A stretch of DNA of 36,514 bases from Lentisphaeria bacterium (lineage in GTDB: Bacteria > Verrucomicrobiota > Lentisphaeria > Victivallales > UBA1829), in the NCBI GenBank assembly GCA_003526375.1, contig DPDG01000035.1, forward strand, positions 1 to 36,514, read 5' to 3'. The notes under the pieces were generated by a model. The model searched no databases. It had not been told where the DNA came from and saw nothing but the letters and a program-made list of their open reading frames with translations. Made by a program: the position numbers and the translations under genes. Shown in pieces: positions 8,061-15,480 of the stretch (its first letter is position 1; the number at the start of each line of letters is the position of its first letter).

Positions 8061-8742
8061 ATCAGCCCAACGGAAAGCCAAACTCAAGGCGAGAAAACAG
8101 CAGACTGCGCTTCATGAGAAAACTCTCTCAGTCCGGCTTTCCTGTGCCTTGGAAAAACTTTGCGAGCCGATCCTGCCGGAATACATTGACGATTCCCGCG
8201 AACCGGACCTGATCGGGCGCCGAATTGTCTGGCAGATGGGGCAGATCGCCTGGAACATCGTGGTCACAGGACACAGTGAGCTTGCAAACGAGGCCTTTCA
8301 CCACACCAGCTTGGATGCAGGCCAACAGGCAGCCGTTCGAAATGTGATCGCCAGCCTGATCAAGCGGAAATGCGCCGAATTTCCGAATCAGCACACCGCG
8401 ATTCAGGATTTTTCCGTTGTGTTAATTGACGGCGTTCCCCGTGTCAAAGCCCGGCCCGGCGCTACATTCCCCGCCTTGCCGCCTCCAGTCTTTGATGAAC
8501 CCCGGAATGAGCCGGAAATGCCGTTTGAAATTCCTCCGGAAGCCATACTCTCGCTGCGCAAGGGAATGAAGTTGACCCAGATTCAGTTCGGTGAAATCTT
8601 CGGCGTTTCTCCGAAAAAGGTATCTGCCTGGGAACACGGCAGGGCTGTACCGGTTGAAGAACAGCAGAACAAAATCCGTTCTTTGATTCAGGGACTCCCG
8701 CACAGAAGTACCCCCTTGAAGGACGGTTTTGAAAAACAGTGA
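8047..8742 (+). CDS. HTH protein sharing the N-terminal module of its neighbour
   Basis: This 231-residue protein starts at ATG 8047 after GAGGAGGA, inside the end of the previous gene. An open frame continues further upstream, but the internal start has the better ribosome site. It has a very basic N-terminus (KNKSAQRKAKLKARKQQ). A module at about 33-135 has GQIAWNIVV at 65-73 and LIDGVPRVKA at 126-135; the equivalent motifs lie at nearly the same spacing in the 504-residue protein upstream. After a proline-rich linker comes a Cro/CI-type HTH at about 163-218 (TQIQFGEIFGVSPKKVSAWE). It is likely a DNA-binding regulator of cassette B or an antitoxin-like partner. No toxin is identified. Confidence 0.7.
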   Translation: MRKNKSAQRKAKLKARKQQTALHEKTLSVRLSCALEKLCEPILPEYIDDSREPDLIGRRIVWQMGQIAWNIVVTGHSELANEAFHHTSLDAGQQAAVRNVIASLIKRKCAEFPNQHTAIQDFSVVLIDGVPRVKARPGATFPALPPPVFDEPRNEPEMPFEIPPEAILSLRKGMKLTQIQFGEIFGVSPKKVSAWEHGRAVPVEEQQNKIRSLIQGLPHRSTPLKDGFEKQ

Positions 8743-8765
8743 AACAGAATAGAGAGGAGCAGAGC

Positions 8766-9230
8766 ATGATTTCTTTCAAAGATTTTTATGACGCCTATGA
8801 TCAGGCGGAATTCGGACGCGAGTACGGAGCCAAGGCATTCGTGAACGCCGCCGAGGAGAGGATTCTCGTCATTCCAAGCGAAATGGTCGCTGATGAAGAA
8901 GAAATTGAAGCGGCGGAGACAGAGTTGGACAGCGGGGGATGGGTTGAATTTCCTGATCAATACGAGCTGCATCTCGGTCAGGAGCTGGTGTTCCGTTTTG
9001 CTTCGGTTCATCTTTCCCCGGTGGATTGTCAGCGTGTCCGGCGGATTTTTTCCCGTCGCAGCGCTTATGGTCGCTGGAAAGATTTGCTTGAAGAACACGG
9101 TCTGCTGAAAAATTGGCATGAGTTCTCCGAAACGGAGGAGATCAATGCCCTGAAAAACTGGCTTGAGGAAATGGGAATTCCGTTTACGGATAATCCGGCA
9201 GCCGGAAATGCCGGGGGTGCGCCATGCTGA
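8766..9230 (+). CDS. UPF0158-like protein, second copy
   Basis: This 154-residue acidic protein belongs to the same UPF0158-like family as the protein at 1066-1515. Matching landmarks are the N-terminus, a GGWVEFP segment (GEWIELP in the other copy), the FSRRSAYGRWKDLLEEHGLL block and the C-terminal LKNWLEEMGIPF helix. The start is ATG 8766, nine bases after a GAGG ribosome site. An upstream in-frame ATG at 8739 overlaps the previous gene and lacks support from the paralogue. The next gene overlaps its end by seven bases. Molecular function is unknown. The presence of one copy in each cassette suggests a shared job. Confidence 0.8.
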   Translation: MISFKDFYDAYDQAEFGREYGAKAFVNAAEERILVIPSEMVADEEEIEAAETELDSGGWVEFPDQYELHLGQELVFRFASVHLSPVDCQRVRRIFSRRSAYGRWKDLLEEHGLLKNWHEFSETEEINALKNWLEEMGIPFTDNPAAGNAGGAPC

Positions 9231-9610
9231 ACAAACCCGATATTCAGGAGGCATGTCCTGACGGGATCAAGGCATTTCTGCTGGAACTTGTCCAGGAGGA
9301 GCTCAAGAATATTCCTGTCGGCATGCCGTGCCGGCGCAGAGACCTCTGTGAAGCGATTCTCGCGGTCAACAGGGATTGCGGAGAAAGGAGACGTATCCGC
9401 GATGCCGCTTGCGAAGTGCTGAAGGGCTGGAAAGCGCAGGCATCGCAGATTGCCGCACTGGAAAAACTCGGTTTTACGGTTGTCAAGGGAGGCAAACACT
9501 ATAAATTGCGTCGGCACGGACTGTCTTATTTCAAAGTTCTGTCGGTTTCTCCTTCCGACAAACGCACCGGCGCCAACTCCGTGACGGAGTTTCTCCGACT
9601 GTTCTTTTGA
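9224..9610 (+). CDS. Small hypothetical protein, last gene of cassette B
   Basis: This 128-residue protein is not assigned to a named family. The first 80 residues are predicted helical and charged. The last 45 contain LGFTVVKGGKHYKLRRHG and then SVSPSDKRTGANSVTEF. The GF-x-x-x-x-GGKHYKL pattern is loosely reminiscent of the small beta-alpha RNA-binding core seen in HicA-type proteins, but the resemblance is weak and I do not claim homology. The gene overlaps the UPF0158 gene by seven bases and has only a poor ribosome site (GGGGGTG), consistent with translation coupled to that gene. Confidence 0.6.
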   Translation: MLNKPDIQEACPDGIKAFLLELVQEELKNIPVGMPCRRRDLCEAILAVNRDCGERRRIRDAACEVLKGWKAQASQIAALEKLGFTVVKGGKHYKLRRHGLSYFKVLSVSPSDKRTGANSVTEFLRLFF

Positions 9611-9631
9611 AGAAACTACAGCCTTTCCCGC

Positions 9632-9880
9632 CGATTCCCAAGCGTTGATGGTGTTTCAGAGGTCACACCTTTGAGTTCAGGCGACTGATCGTCAATGATT
9701 TTCCTGCTGATCTTCCGTCTCATCGTCGCTCAGATTGCAAAGAGACTGCAAAATCAGTATCTTGAACATCAACACCGCATCGAACGGATGCCGACCGGCA
9801 TTGCTTTTACGCTCGTGACCGTATCCAATCTCAAGAACATTCCGGAAATCCTCCCATGGCCGGTTACGGGTTGATCGACA
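9632..9880 (-). pseudogene. Decayed IS5-type transposase fragment
   Basis: Read on the minus strand from 9859 to 9695, one frame encodes 55 residues with the hallmark of IS5-group transposases: WEDFRNVLEIGYGHE, then AGRHPFDAVLMFKILILQSL and CNLSDDETE. It meets a stop (9692-9694). A shifted frame continues with weaker similarity (ELKGVTSETPSTL). Only part of the N-terminal third survives and no catalytic DDE residues remain. No terminal repeats were found. It is a relic of an insertion between cassette B and the carbohydrate locus. Confidence 0.75.
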
Positions 9881-9901
9881 ATATACTCCGGAACGTTTTT
9901 C

Positions 9902-9926
9902 AAATCCGGGCGCAGCACCCGGATTT
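9902..9926. terminator. Hairpin between IS5 relic and AraC gene
   Basis: AAATCCGGG and CCCGGATTT form a 9-bp stem around a 7-base loop, followed on the + strand by two more T residues (9924-9928 is a five-T run). It lies 24 bases beyond the stop of the minus-strand AraC gene and could end that transcript, although the T run is better placed for the + strand. Confidence 0.45.
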
Positions 9927-9949
9927 TTCCAGAATAAACAGAGGAACCC

Positions 9950-10825
9950 TTATGACAACCGCGTGCCGGTTGAATCTGCTGTGCGCTTTCCGGGAAGCGG
10001 GGAAGATAAAATGGTTCGCACGCAGGGATTCGTCCGGCGGAAGGCAGTTGGCGAAGAACCGGTGCAGCGGCGGAAAAAGTTTGAGAAATAGTATTCGCTG
10101 CTGAACTGGAGACGCTCGGAGATTTCGCGGACCGACAACGTCGAACCAAGCAGATAGCGCGCCGCCTGAGCCGCCAGTTCCTTTTGCAGAAACGATTTGA
10201 GAGGGATGGAGAAATCGCGCGAGAAGCTGCGGGAAAGTCTGCCGCGCGAAAGTCCTGCGATCTCCGCAAGCTGGTCGATCCCGATGCGTGCGGAAAGATG
10301 TTCCCGGATGAAACCGAGCAGTTTTCCATACCGTCCGGCAAGACCGGTCAGTTCCGCGGGATGGAGTTCTGCCGGCAGCGGCAGGTTCCCGATAATCTTC
10401 CAGAGGCAGGCTTCCGTTCCGCAGATTTTTCCCCATTCCGGCGGTGCGGAGATATTTTCGAGGAGCAGGTTCAGTTCGTCAAGATTGACCGGGAACTCCC
10501 GGCAGTGTTTTTCCCGGACAAAGAGATCCACTCCGGGAAGAACGGAGAGATTGAAGTGACAGCTTAAAAACTGCAACCCGGACCGGAATTCAAATCCGAG
10601 ATCCAGTCCTCCCGGCATGAAGAGACCAAATCCGCTCCGCAGACGAAAGCATTCGGACGCAGAATGATTCCGCACCTCGCCTTCTCCTCCCTGAACCAGG
10701 AAAAGCCGATTGAAAAAATGGGTGTTCCGCCCCTGCCATGCAAAGTCTGCCCAGGCGAGCTGATGCAATTCCAGACGGATCATGTTGTGGACGGCGCGCC
10801 ACTGAGGTATTTCGGCAAGCGGCAT
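9950..10825 (-). CDS. AraC-family transcriptional regulator
   Basis: This 291-residue protein has a cupin-like sensor region (about 1-165) and a C-terminal AraC/XylS DNA-binding domain with two helix-turn-helix units: IDQLAEIAGLSRGRLSRSF, and VREISERLQFSSEYYFSNFF followed by GSSPTAFRR. AraC proteins of this layout usually activate sugar-use genes when ligand binds. It starts at ATG 10825 with GGAAAG upstream. It is transcribed away from the GH116 gene, and the 103-base gap between their starts holds a palindromic ATTATAAT that could serve as -10 for both directions. It most likely controls the + strand glycosidase gene. The inducing sugar is unknown. Confidence 0.9.
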   Translation of the reverse strand: MPLAEIPQWRAVHNMIRLELHQLAWADFAWQGRNTHFFNRLFLVQGGEGEVRNHSASECFRLRSGFGLFMPGGLDLGFEFRSGLQFLSCHFNLSVLPGVDLFVREKHCREFPVNLDELNLLLENISAPPEWGKICGTEACLWKIIGNLPLPAELHPAELTGLAGRYGKLLGFIREHLSARIGIDQLAEIAGLSRGRLSRSFSRDFSIPLKSFLQKELAAQAARYLLGSTLSVREISERLQFSSEYYFSNFFRRCTGSSPTAFRRTNPCVRTILSSPLPGKRTADSTGTRLS

Positions 10826-10875
10826 AAAATCATATCTTTCCGGTGTATTTTTCCATTCCTTTTTTCTCCTGTTTG

Positions 10876-10885
10876 AATTATAATA
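10876..10885. promoter_or_regulatory. Possible divergent promoter core, AraC/GH116
   Basis: AATTATAATA contains TATAAT on the + strand (10879-10884) and on the minus strand (10877-10882). No good -35 is visible on the + side, as expected for an activator-dependent promoter. On the minus side TTGTTT (10902-10907) lies 19 bases away. Confidence 0.4.
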
Positions 10886-10928
10886 CTATCCTGGAAGAAA
10901 AAAACAATCCGGAAAGGAGCTTTTTGTC

Positions 10929-13508
10929 ATGAAACTTCGGAAGGAAGCACTGCGGGAGGTTTCGTTTCCCGTTGGAGGAATCGGCGCCGGCTGCATAGGA
11001 GTTGCCGGGAACGGCCGTCTGATCGACTGGGAAATTTTCAATCATGCGGGGAAAGGACTTCTGAACGGCTGTTCCCACTTCGCCGTCCGCGCGGAACGGA
11101 ACGGCAGAGTCGAAGCTGCACGCATCCTCAACGGAGATCTTCTTTCTGATTTTTCCGGTGAACATGAAGGGCGTGACGCGGTCTTTCGCGGATTCGGCTG
11201 GGGGCCTGATATCGGCACGCTCTGCGGACTGCCCCATTTTCGGGAGTGCGAATGCAACGGCGAGTTCCCCGCTGCGGAATTTTCCTTTGCAGACCCCTCT
11301 TTTCCCGGTCTTGCAAAACTGACCGCATGGAGTCCGTTTGTTCCCGGAGAATCCGACCTTGCATCAATGCCTGTCGCTTTGTTTGAGATCACGCTTGAGA
11401 ATACGGCGGATACGATGTATGATTACACCTGTGTGGGGGTGCTCGGCAATCCCTGGAACAATCCTGAGGCGGACAACCGGATTGTTCATGAAAACGGTCT
11501 GACGACTCTTCTGCTCGGCAACCATCTTGGAGAGGATTCGTTCGACTATGGAGAACTGGCCTTGACAACCGATGCCGAATGCATCTCCTTTCAGGAATAC
11601 TGGTTCCGGGGGCGCTGGCGCGACGCCCTGGAAGTCTACTGGAACGATCTGAATGCCCCCGGTATGTTCCGCAACCGGAATTATTCCTCCCGCACGGGTG
11701 TTTCCGCGTGCGACAGCGGAGCGCTCGCCGGGCATTTCACACTTGCGCCGGGGGAACGGAGGAGTGTGCGTTTTCTGATCAGCTGGTATCTTCCGAACCG
11801 GCGCAATACCTGGGCGCCTCCATCGGATAAGGAGCTTCACGATTCCGGTCTGAAAGAGAACCGCTGGAAAAACTACTACACGCGCCTCTGTTCGGGAGCG
11901 CAGGATGCGGCACGGCGCTTTTTCCCCGCCTGGCAGGAAAACCGGGAAAAGGTTTTTCTGTTCCGGCGCGCACTGCATGAAAGCTCGATTCCGGAGGCGT
12001 CGCTTCAGGGGGCGGCAGCGAATCTCGCGGTTCTGATCTCGCCGACCTGCCTGCGGCTGGAAGACGGCACATTGTGGGGGTGGGAAGGGGTTGGTCCCGA
12101 ACAGGGCTCCTGTCCGGGAACCTGCCAGCATGTCTGGAACTATGCGCAGGCGCTGCCGCTGCTCTTTCCCGATCTGGAGCGCTCCATCCGGGAGTCTCAT
12201 GCGAAATACGGCTTTGACGAAAAGGGCTCCTGGCAGTTCCGGCTCCGGCTGCCGCCGGGGATCAAGGCGCGCGCCGCATGGATGCGTTCCTGTGTGGACG
12301 GCACTTACGGCGAACTGATGAAAATCTACCGGGAATGGAAAATCTCCGGCGATACGCAATGGCTGAACTCCATCTGGTTTGCCGTCAGGCGGGCAATCGA
12401 ATATGCGTGGAGTCCGGAGAATGCGGATCGCTGGGATCCGGAACGCACGGGTGTGATCTCCGGCCGTCAGCACCATACGCTCGACATGGAACTGTTCGGT
12501 CCCTCCGGATGGCTCAACGGACACTATCTGGGCGCGCTTAAGGCTGCTTCCGAAATGGCGCCGTACTGCGGCGATTCCGAATTCGGAACGCTCTGCACAG
12601 AACTCTTTGAAAAGGGACGGAACTGGTCCGAAGAACATCTTTTCAACGGGGAATACTATGGTCAGAATGCGGATATTCACGATCAGGCGCTCCTTCAACC
12701 TTTCCTGCAGGGGAAGGAAACGCCGGAAAACAATCCCTACTGGGACGCCGAACACGGCCAGATCAAATACCAGATTGCGGGCGGATGCCACATTGACGCC
12801 CATCTCGGACAATGGTATGCGTCGCTTTACGGCATCGGCACAATCTTCGATCCGGAGCGGATCCGCACGTCCCTCCGTTCGATCTACCGTTACAATTTCC
12901 GTCCCTCCATGCGCGAGGTTGCGAACACATGGCGCACTTTCGCCCTCAACGATGAAAGCGGCTGTCTCATCTGCGTGTGGCCGGAAGGCCGGGAGCGCCC
13001 GCTGATTCCGCTGCCTTACAATTCCGAGACGATGACCGGTTTTGAATGGGCAGCCGCCGCCCATCTGGTCATGGTCGGAGAAACGGAGAAAGGTGAAACG
13101 ATGGCCAGGGCAATCCGCGCACGCTACGACGGAGTCCATCGCAATCCCTGGAATGAAATCGAGTGCGGCAGCAACTACGCCCGCAGCATGGCCGCTTATG
13201 CCATGCTTCAGGCTTACAGCGGATTCTGTTACGACATGGTGCGCGGCATGATCGGATTCCATCCCGTTCTTTCCGGAGACTTCCGCTGTTTCTGGTCGCT
13301 CGGCGCCGTCTGGGGAACCTATGAGCGCAGCGCAGGCGGGCAGACGATCCGCATTCTGTACGGGAGCGGGAATTTTTCCGCGTTCCGTCTTGCCGCGGCT
13401 TCCGCCGCAAAGAACGGGGAAGCGATCGCCGGCGCGCTGGACGGCGGCGAATGGAAACCGGAGAAAGCGTTTCATCTTCAGGCAGGGGACTGTCTGGTCT
13501 TTTCCTGA
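10929..13508 (+). CDS. GH116-type glycoside hydrolase
   Basis: This 859-residue protein resembles family GH116, whose members include bacterial beta-glucosidases/xylosidases and the GBA2 glucosylceramidases. The N-terminal beta-sandwich begins with the family signature FPVGGIGAGCIGV then RLIDWEIFN. The (alpha/alpha)6 barrel carries WGWEGVGPEQG with Glu386, the likely nucleophile, and TLDMELFGPSGW with Asp519, the likely acid/base region by comparison with known GH116 enzymes. These motifs are divergent, so substrate may differ. No signal peptide is visible, so it is probably cytoplasmic and acts on imported oligosaccharides. An AAAGGAG ribosome site precedes the ATG. A hairpin at 13512-13535 follows the stop. 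Family confidence is good, substrate unknown. Confidence 0.82.
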   Translation: MKLRKEALREVSFPVGGIGAGCIGVAGNGRLIDWEIFNHAGKGLLNGCSHFAVRAERNGRVEAARILNGDLLSDFSGEHEGRDAVFRGFGWGPDIGTLCGLPHFRECECNGEFPAAEFSFADPSFPGLAKLTAWSPFVPGESDLASMPVALFEITLENTADTMYDYTCVGVLGNPWNNPEADNRIVHENGLTTLLLGNHLGEDSFDYGELALTTDAECISFQEYWFRGRWRDALEVYWNDLNAPGMFRNRNYSSRTGVSACDSGALAGHFTLAPGERRSVRFLISWYLPNRRNTWAPPSDKELHDSGLKENRWKNYYTRLCSGAQDAARRFFPAWQENREKVFLFRRALHESSIPEASLQGAAANLAVLISPTCLRLEDGTLWGWEGVGPEQGSCPGTCQHVWNYAQALPLLFPDLERSIRESHAKYGFDEKGSWQFRLRLPPGIKARAAWMRSCVDGTYGELMKIYREWKISGDTQWLNSIWFAVRRAIEYAWSPENADRWDPERTGVISGRQHHTLDMELFGPSGWLNGHYLGALKAASEMAPYCGDSEFGTLCTELFEKGRNWSEEHLFNGEYYGQNADIHDQALLQPFLQGKETPENNPYWDAEHGQIKYQIAGGCHIDAHLGQWYASLYGIGTIFDPERIRTSLRSIYRYNFRPSMREVANTWRTFALNDESGCLICVWPEGRERPLIPLPYNSETMTGFEWAAAAHLVMVGETEKGETMARAIRARYDGVHRNPWNEIECGSNYARSMAAYAMLQAYSGFCYDMVRGMIGFHPVLSGDFRCFWSLGAVWGTYERSAGGQTIRILYGSGNFSAFRLAAASAAKNGEAIAGALDGGEWKPEKAFHLQAGDCLVFS

Positions 13509-13511
13509 TCA

Positions 13512-13535
13512 CCGCAAGGAGTTGTTCCGTTGCGG
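13512..13535 (+). terminator. Hairpin after GH116 gene
   Basis: CCGCAA pairs with TTGCGG and inner GGA with TCC, with one bulged base. It starts four bases after the stop codon. A T-rich tract comes only about 20 bases later (13558-13563), so this is a weak terminator candidate. Confidence 0.35.
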
Positions 13536-13596
13536 GAGGGGGCAGAGAAAAAAGTGGTTTTTTCATAATTTTCTTCAAAATTTTTTCTTTTGCCCC

Positions 13597-13624
13597 TTGA
13601 CAAAAAGAGGAATTTTATTATAAT
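13597..13624 (+). promoter_or_regulatory. Sigma-70-type promoter for the GntR/LacI regulator
   Basis: A consensus TTGACA (13597-13602) and TATAAT (13619-13624) are separated by 16 bases, 46 bases upstream of the regulator start. The surrounding AT-rich sequence is imperfectly palindromic, so autoregulation is possible. Confidence 0.75.
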
Positions 13625-13669
13625 TATAAAATAAAAGCTGTATCGATATAGTTGAAGGGAAAGAAAATC

Positions 13670-14731
13670 ATGGGCGAGAGATTATCGAAAAGCCAACGGC
13701 TGGAAGCGGAACTGGAAGATCTGATTCTTCACGGTTCCTATCGTGTCTATGACCGTTTTCTTTCAGTTTCCAAACTGAAAAAGCGTTACCGCGCCAGTCA
13801 GGCGACGGTGGTTTCCGCGCTGGAACATCTGGAAGCCCGCGGGCTGATCTTCCGCAGGAGCCGGAGCGGGATCTTTGTCTCGCCGACCAGCCGGACAAAG
13901 GAAATTCTGATTGTTTCATCCGCATCCAGAGCCGTCAGCAATGAACTCAATCAGTTTTCCTATGGCCTGGGGGAATCGCCCTGTGCCTCCAAGGCCGGCT
14001 GGGTCACGATCAACTGCACCGCGGAAGATTTTGAGGAGTATCTTCCGAATCTGCGGATCATCTGCAAGAAGCTTTTTGCTGTTGTGTTTTTCCGGTGTCC
14101 GGATGTGATGCTCCGCCATCATCAGGCGCTGGAGGAGCGGAACGTGTTTCACATGTTTTACGGGAGCAGTTCCGCCGCGCGCCAGTTGAACGGCTGCCGC
14201 CGCTACTGCTACAATGAGAAGAAACTAGTGGCAAAAGCACTGGACGCCCTTTATGAAAAGGGACACCGCCGGATCGGCTGTTTTTCCTGTTCCGGGACAA
14301 CCTTCGAGGAACGCACGGAATGCTATCGTGCCTGGATGCGGGAAAAGGGGCTGTCTTTCAGCGAACAGACGGTTCACATCCTCCCGGACGGCGAGGACGG
14401 ATACGCATTCATGATGAAGCGTCTGGCCGGCGGCGATCCCGGATGCTCCGCCTTTTTCTGCACAAGCAACCACGGACTGGGCAGCGGGCTTCTCCAGGCA
14501 TTGCGTGACAAACGCATTTCGGTGCCCGGGGAAATGGCTGTTCTCGGCGTGGGCGATATTGAAACCGCGCGGATGCTTCGCCCGAGACTGGCGGCCATTG
14601 ATATTGATTATGAGAGGGATGCCAATGCTCTGATTGATTTGTTCGCATCTTCAACAGAGGACGGAATTGCGGCACATGGCCCGGTTCTGGGGAAAAGTTC
14701 ATTCATCATTACGCCCGGAGGTTCACTATGA
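13670..14731 (+). CDS. GntR-type HTH / LacI-type sensor transcriptional regulator
   Basis: This protein of about 353 residues has an N-terminal GntR-like winged helix (about 5-70: LSVSKLKKRYRASQATVVSALEHLE, ending RSRSGIFVSP). A periplasmic-binding-protein-like sensor follows, with KGHRRIGCFS near the middle and GLLQALRDKRISVPGEMAVLG, typical of LacI/GalR ligand domains. Such regulators respond to sugars and usually repress. The start is taken as ATG 13670, nine bases after GAAGGGA; an in-frame TTG at 13652 is less likely. It has its own strong promoter. Its stop overlaps the next start by four bases, so regulator and pilin-like protein are made together. Confidence 0.88.
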   Translation: MGERLSKSQRLEAELEDLILHGSYRVYDRFLSVSKLKKRYRASQATVVSALEHLEARGLIFRRSRSGIFVSPTSRTKEILIVSSASRAVSNELNQFSYGLGESPCASKAGWVTINCTAEDFEEYLPNLRIICKKLFAVVFFRCPDVMLRHHQALEERNVFHMFYGSSSAARQLNGCRRYCYNEKKLVAKALDALYEKGHRRIGCFSCSGTTFEERTECYRAWMREKGLSFSEQTVHILPDGEDGYAFMMKRLAGGDPGCSAFFCTSNHGLGSGLLQALRDKRISVPGEMAVLGVGDIETARMLRPRLAAIDIDYERDANALIDLFASSTEDGIAAHGPVLGKSSFIITPGGSL

Positions 14732-15450
14732 AACAACATGTTTGGGAATTTCGCCTCATTTTTTTCGCCGGAATGGAAGCAGTAAGAATAAGGATTTTCA
14801 CCCTGATCGAACTTCTGATCGTGGTTGGAATCATCGCAATCCTCGCGGGAATGCTGATGCCGGCGCTGAACAAGGCGCGGCAGGCAACACTGGCAAGCGC
14901 CTGCCGTTCCAATTTGAGACAGCAAGGGTTGGCTTTCTTTTCCTATGCCGACGATAACAAAGGTCACTATCCTGTATTTGTTCAACATTCTAATGAAGGG
15001 GAATCTTTGCAACCATGGACTACGCTATTGTTGAATCCTTATTTGGGAATCGAAGGCAGATGCATAGAAAACTATTTCAATCCCCGCTTCAAGGCAAACA
15101 GTTCGAAAGCTACACCATACAACGGCTCAAAGGCTTTTTATTGCCCGGCACAAGACAATACTATGGGAGCATCACGGTATTCGGATTACGGGGCAAAGAG
15201 GAACGTGTGGAAACCGGAATGGCACAGATTGAAAATAACTCAACTGAAAAAACCGAGTGCGTCTCTGCTCAGGTGTGATAGTGTTTATGGTGTGGGGCTA
15301 AAGTTTGGAGTCCTAGGTATTAGCCACATGAATCACCTCCCTTTCCGGCATCTGCAGAAGAATAATGCCTTGTACTTTGACGGGCATGTGTCGGGTTTTA
15401 CAAGAAAGGATCTGCCCAAAAAATTGGATGATTTCTGTAAGATAGAATGA
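14728..15450 (+). CDS. Prepilin-like protein with H-X9-DG motif (DUF1559-like)
   Basis: This 240-residue protein has a type IV prepilin/pseudopilin N-terminus: a short basic leader, then FTLIELLIVVGIIAILAGML forming the single membrane helix. Residue -1 to the presumed processing site is Ile, not Gly. Near the C-terminus it has the H-X9-DG pattern (H-LQKNNALYF-DG). The combination is abundant in Planctomycetes, Lentisphaerota and relatives, where genomes hold large families of such proteins with unknown roles, presumably exported by a type II secretion-like machine. It is coupled by ATGA overlap to the upstream regulator and lies 30 bases before the oxidoreductase. It may display or retain the glycan-degrading apparatus, but that is conjecture. 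Confidence 0.85.
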   Translation: MKQHVWEFRLIFFAGMEAVRIRIFTLIELLIVVGIIAILAGMLMPALNKARQATLASACRSNLRQQGLAFFSYADDNKGHYPVFVQHSNEGESLQPWTTLLLNPYLGIEGRCIENYFNPRFKANSSKATPYNGSKAFYCPAQDNTMGASRYSDYGAKRNVWKPEWHRLKITQLKKPSASLLRCDSVYGVGLKFGVLGISHMNHLPFRHLQKNNALYFDGHVSGFTRKDLPKKLDDFCKIE

Positions 15451-15480
15451 CAATACCGGAGTAAAAAGGAGTATTCCAAC

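Noticed and set aside
11364..13475. Long open frame (703 codons) on the minus strand opposite the GH116 gene
   Set aside because: It has no recognisable motif, is low-complexity Arg/Pro/Gly-rich in character, and lies wholly opposite a gene with clear family signatures. It arises from high-GC codon use.
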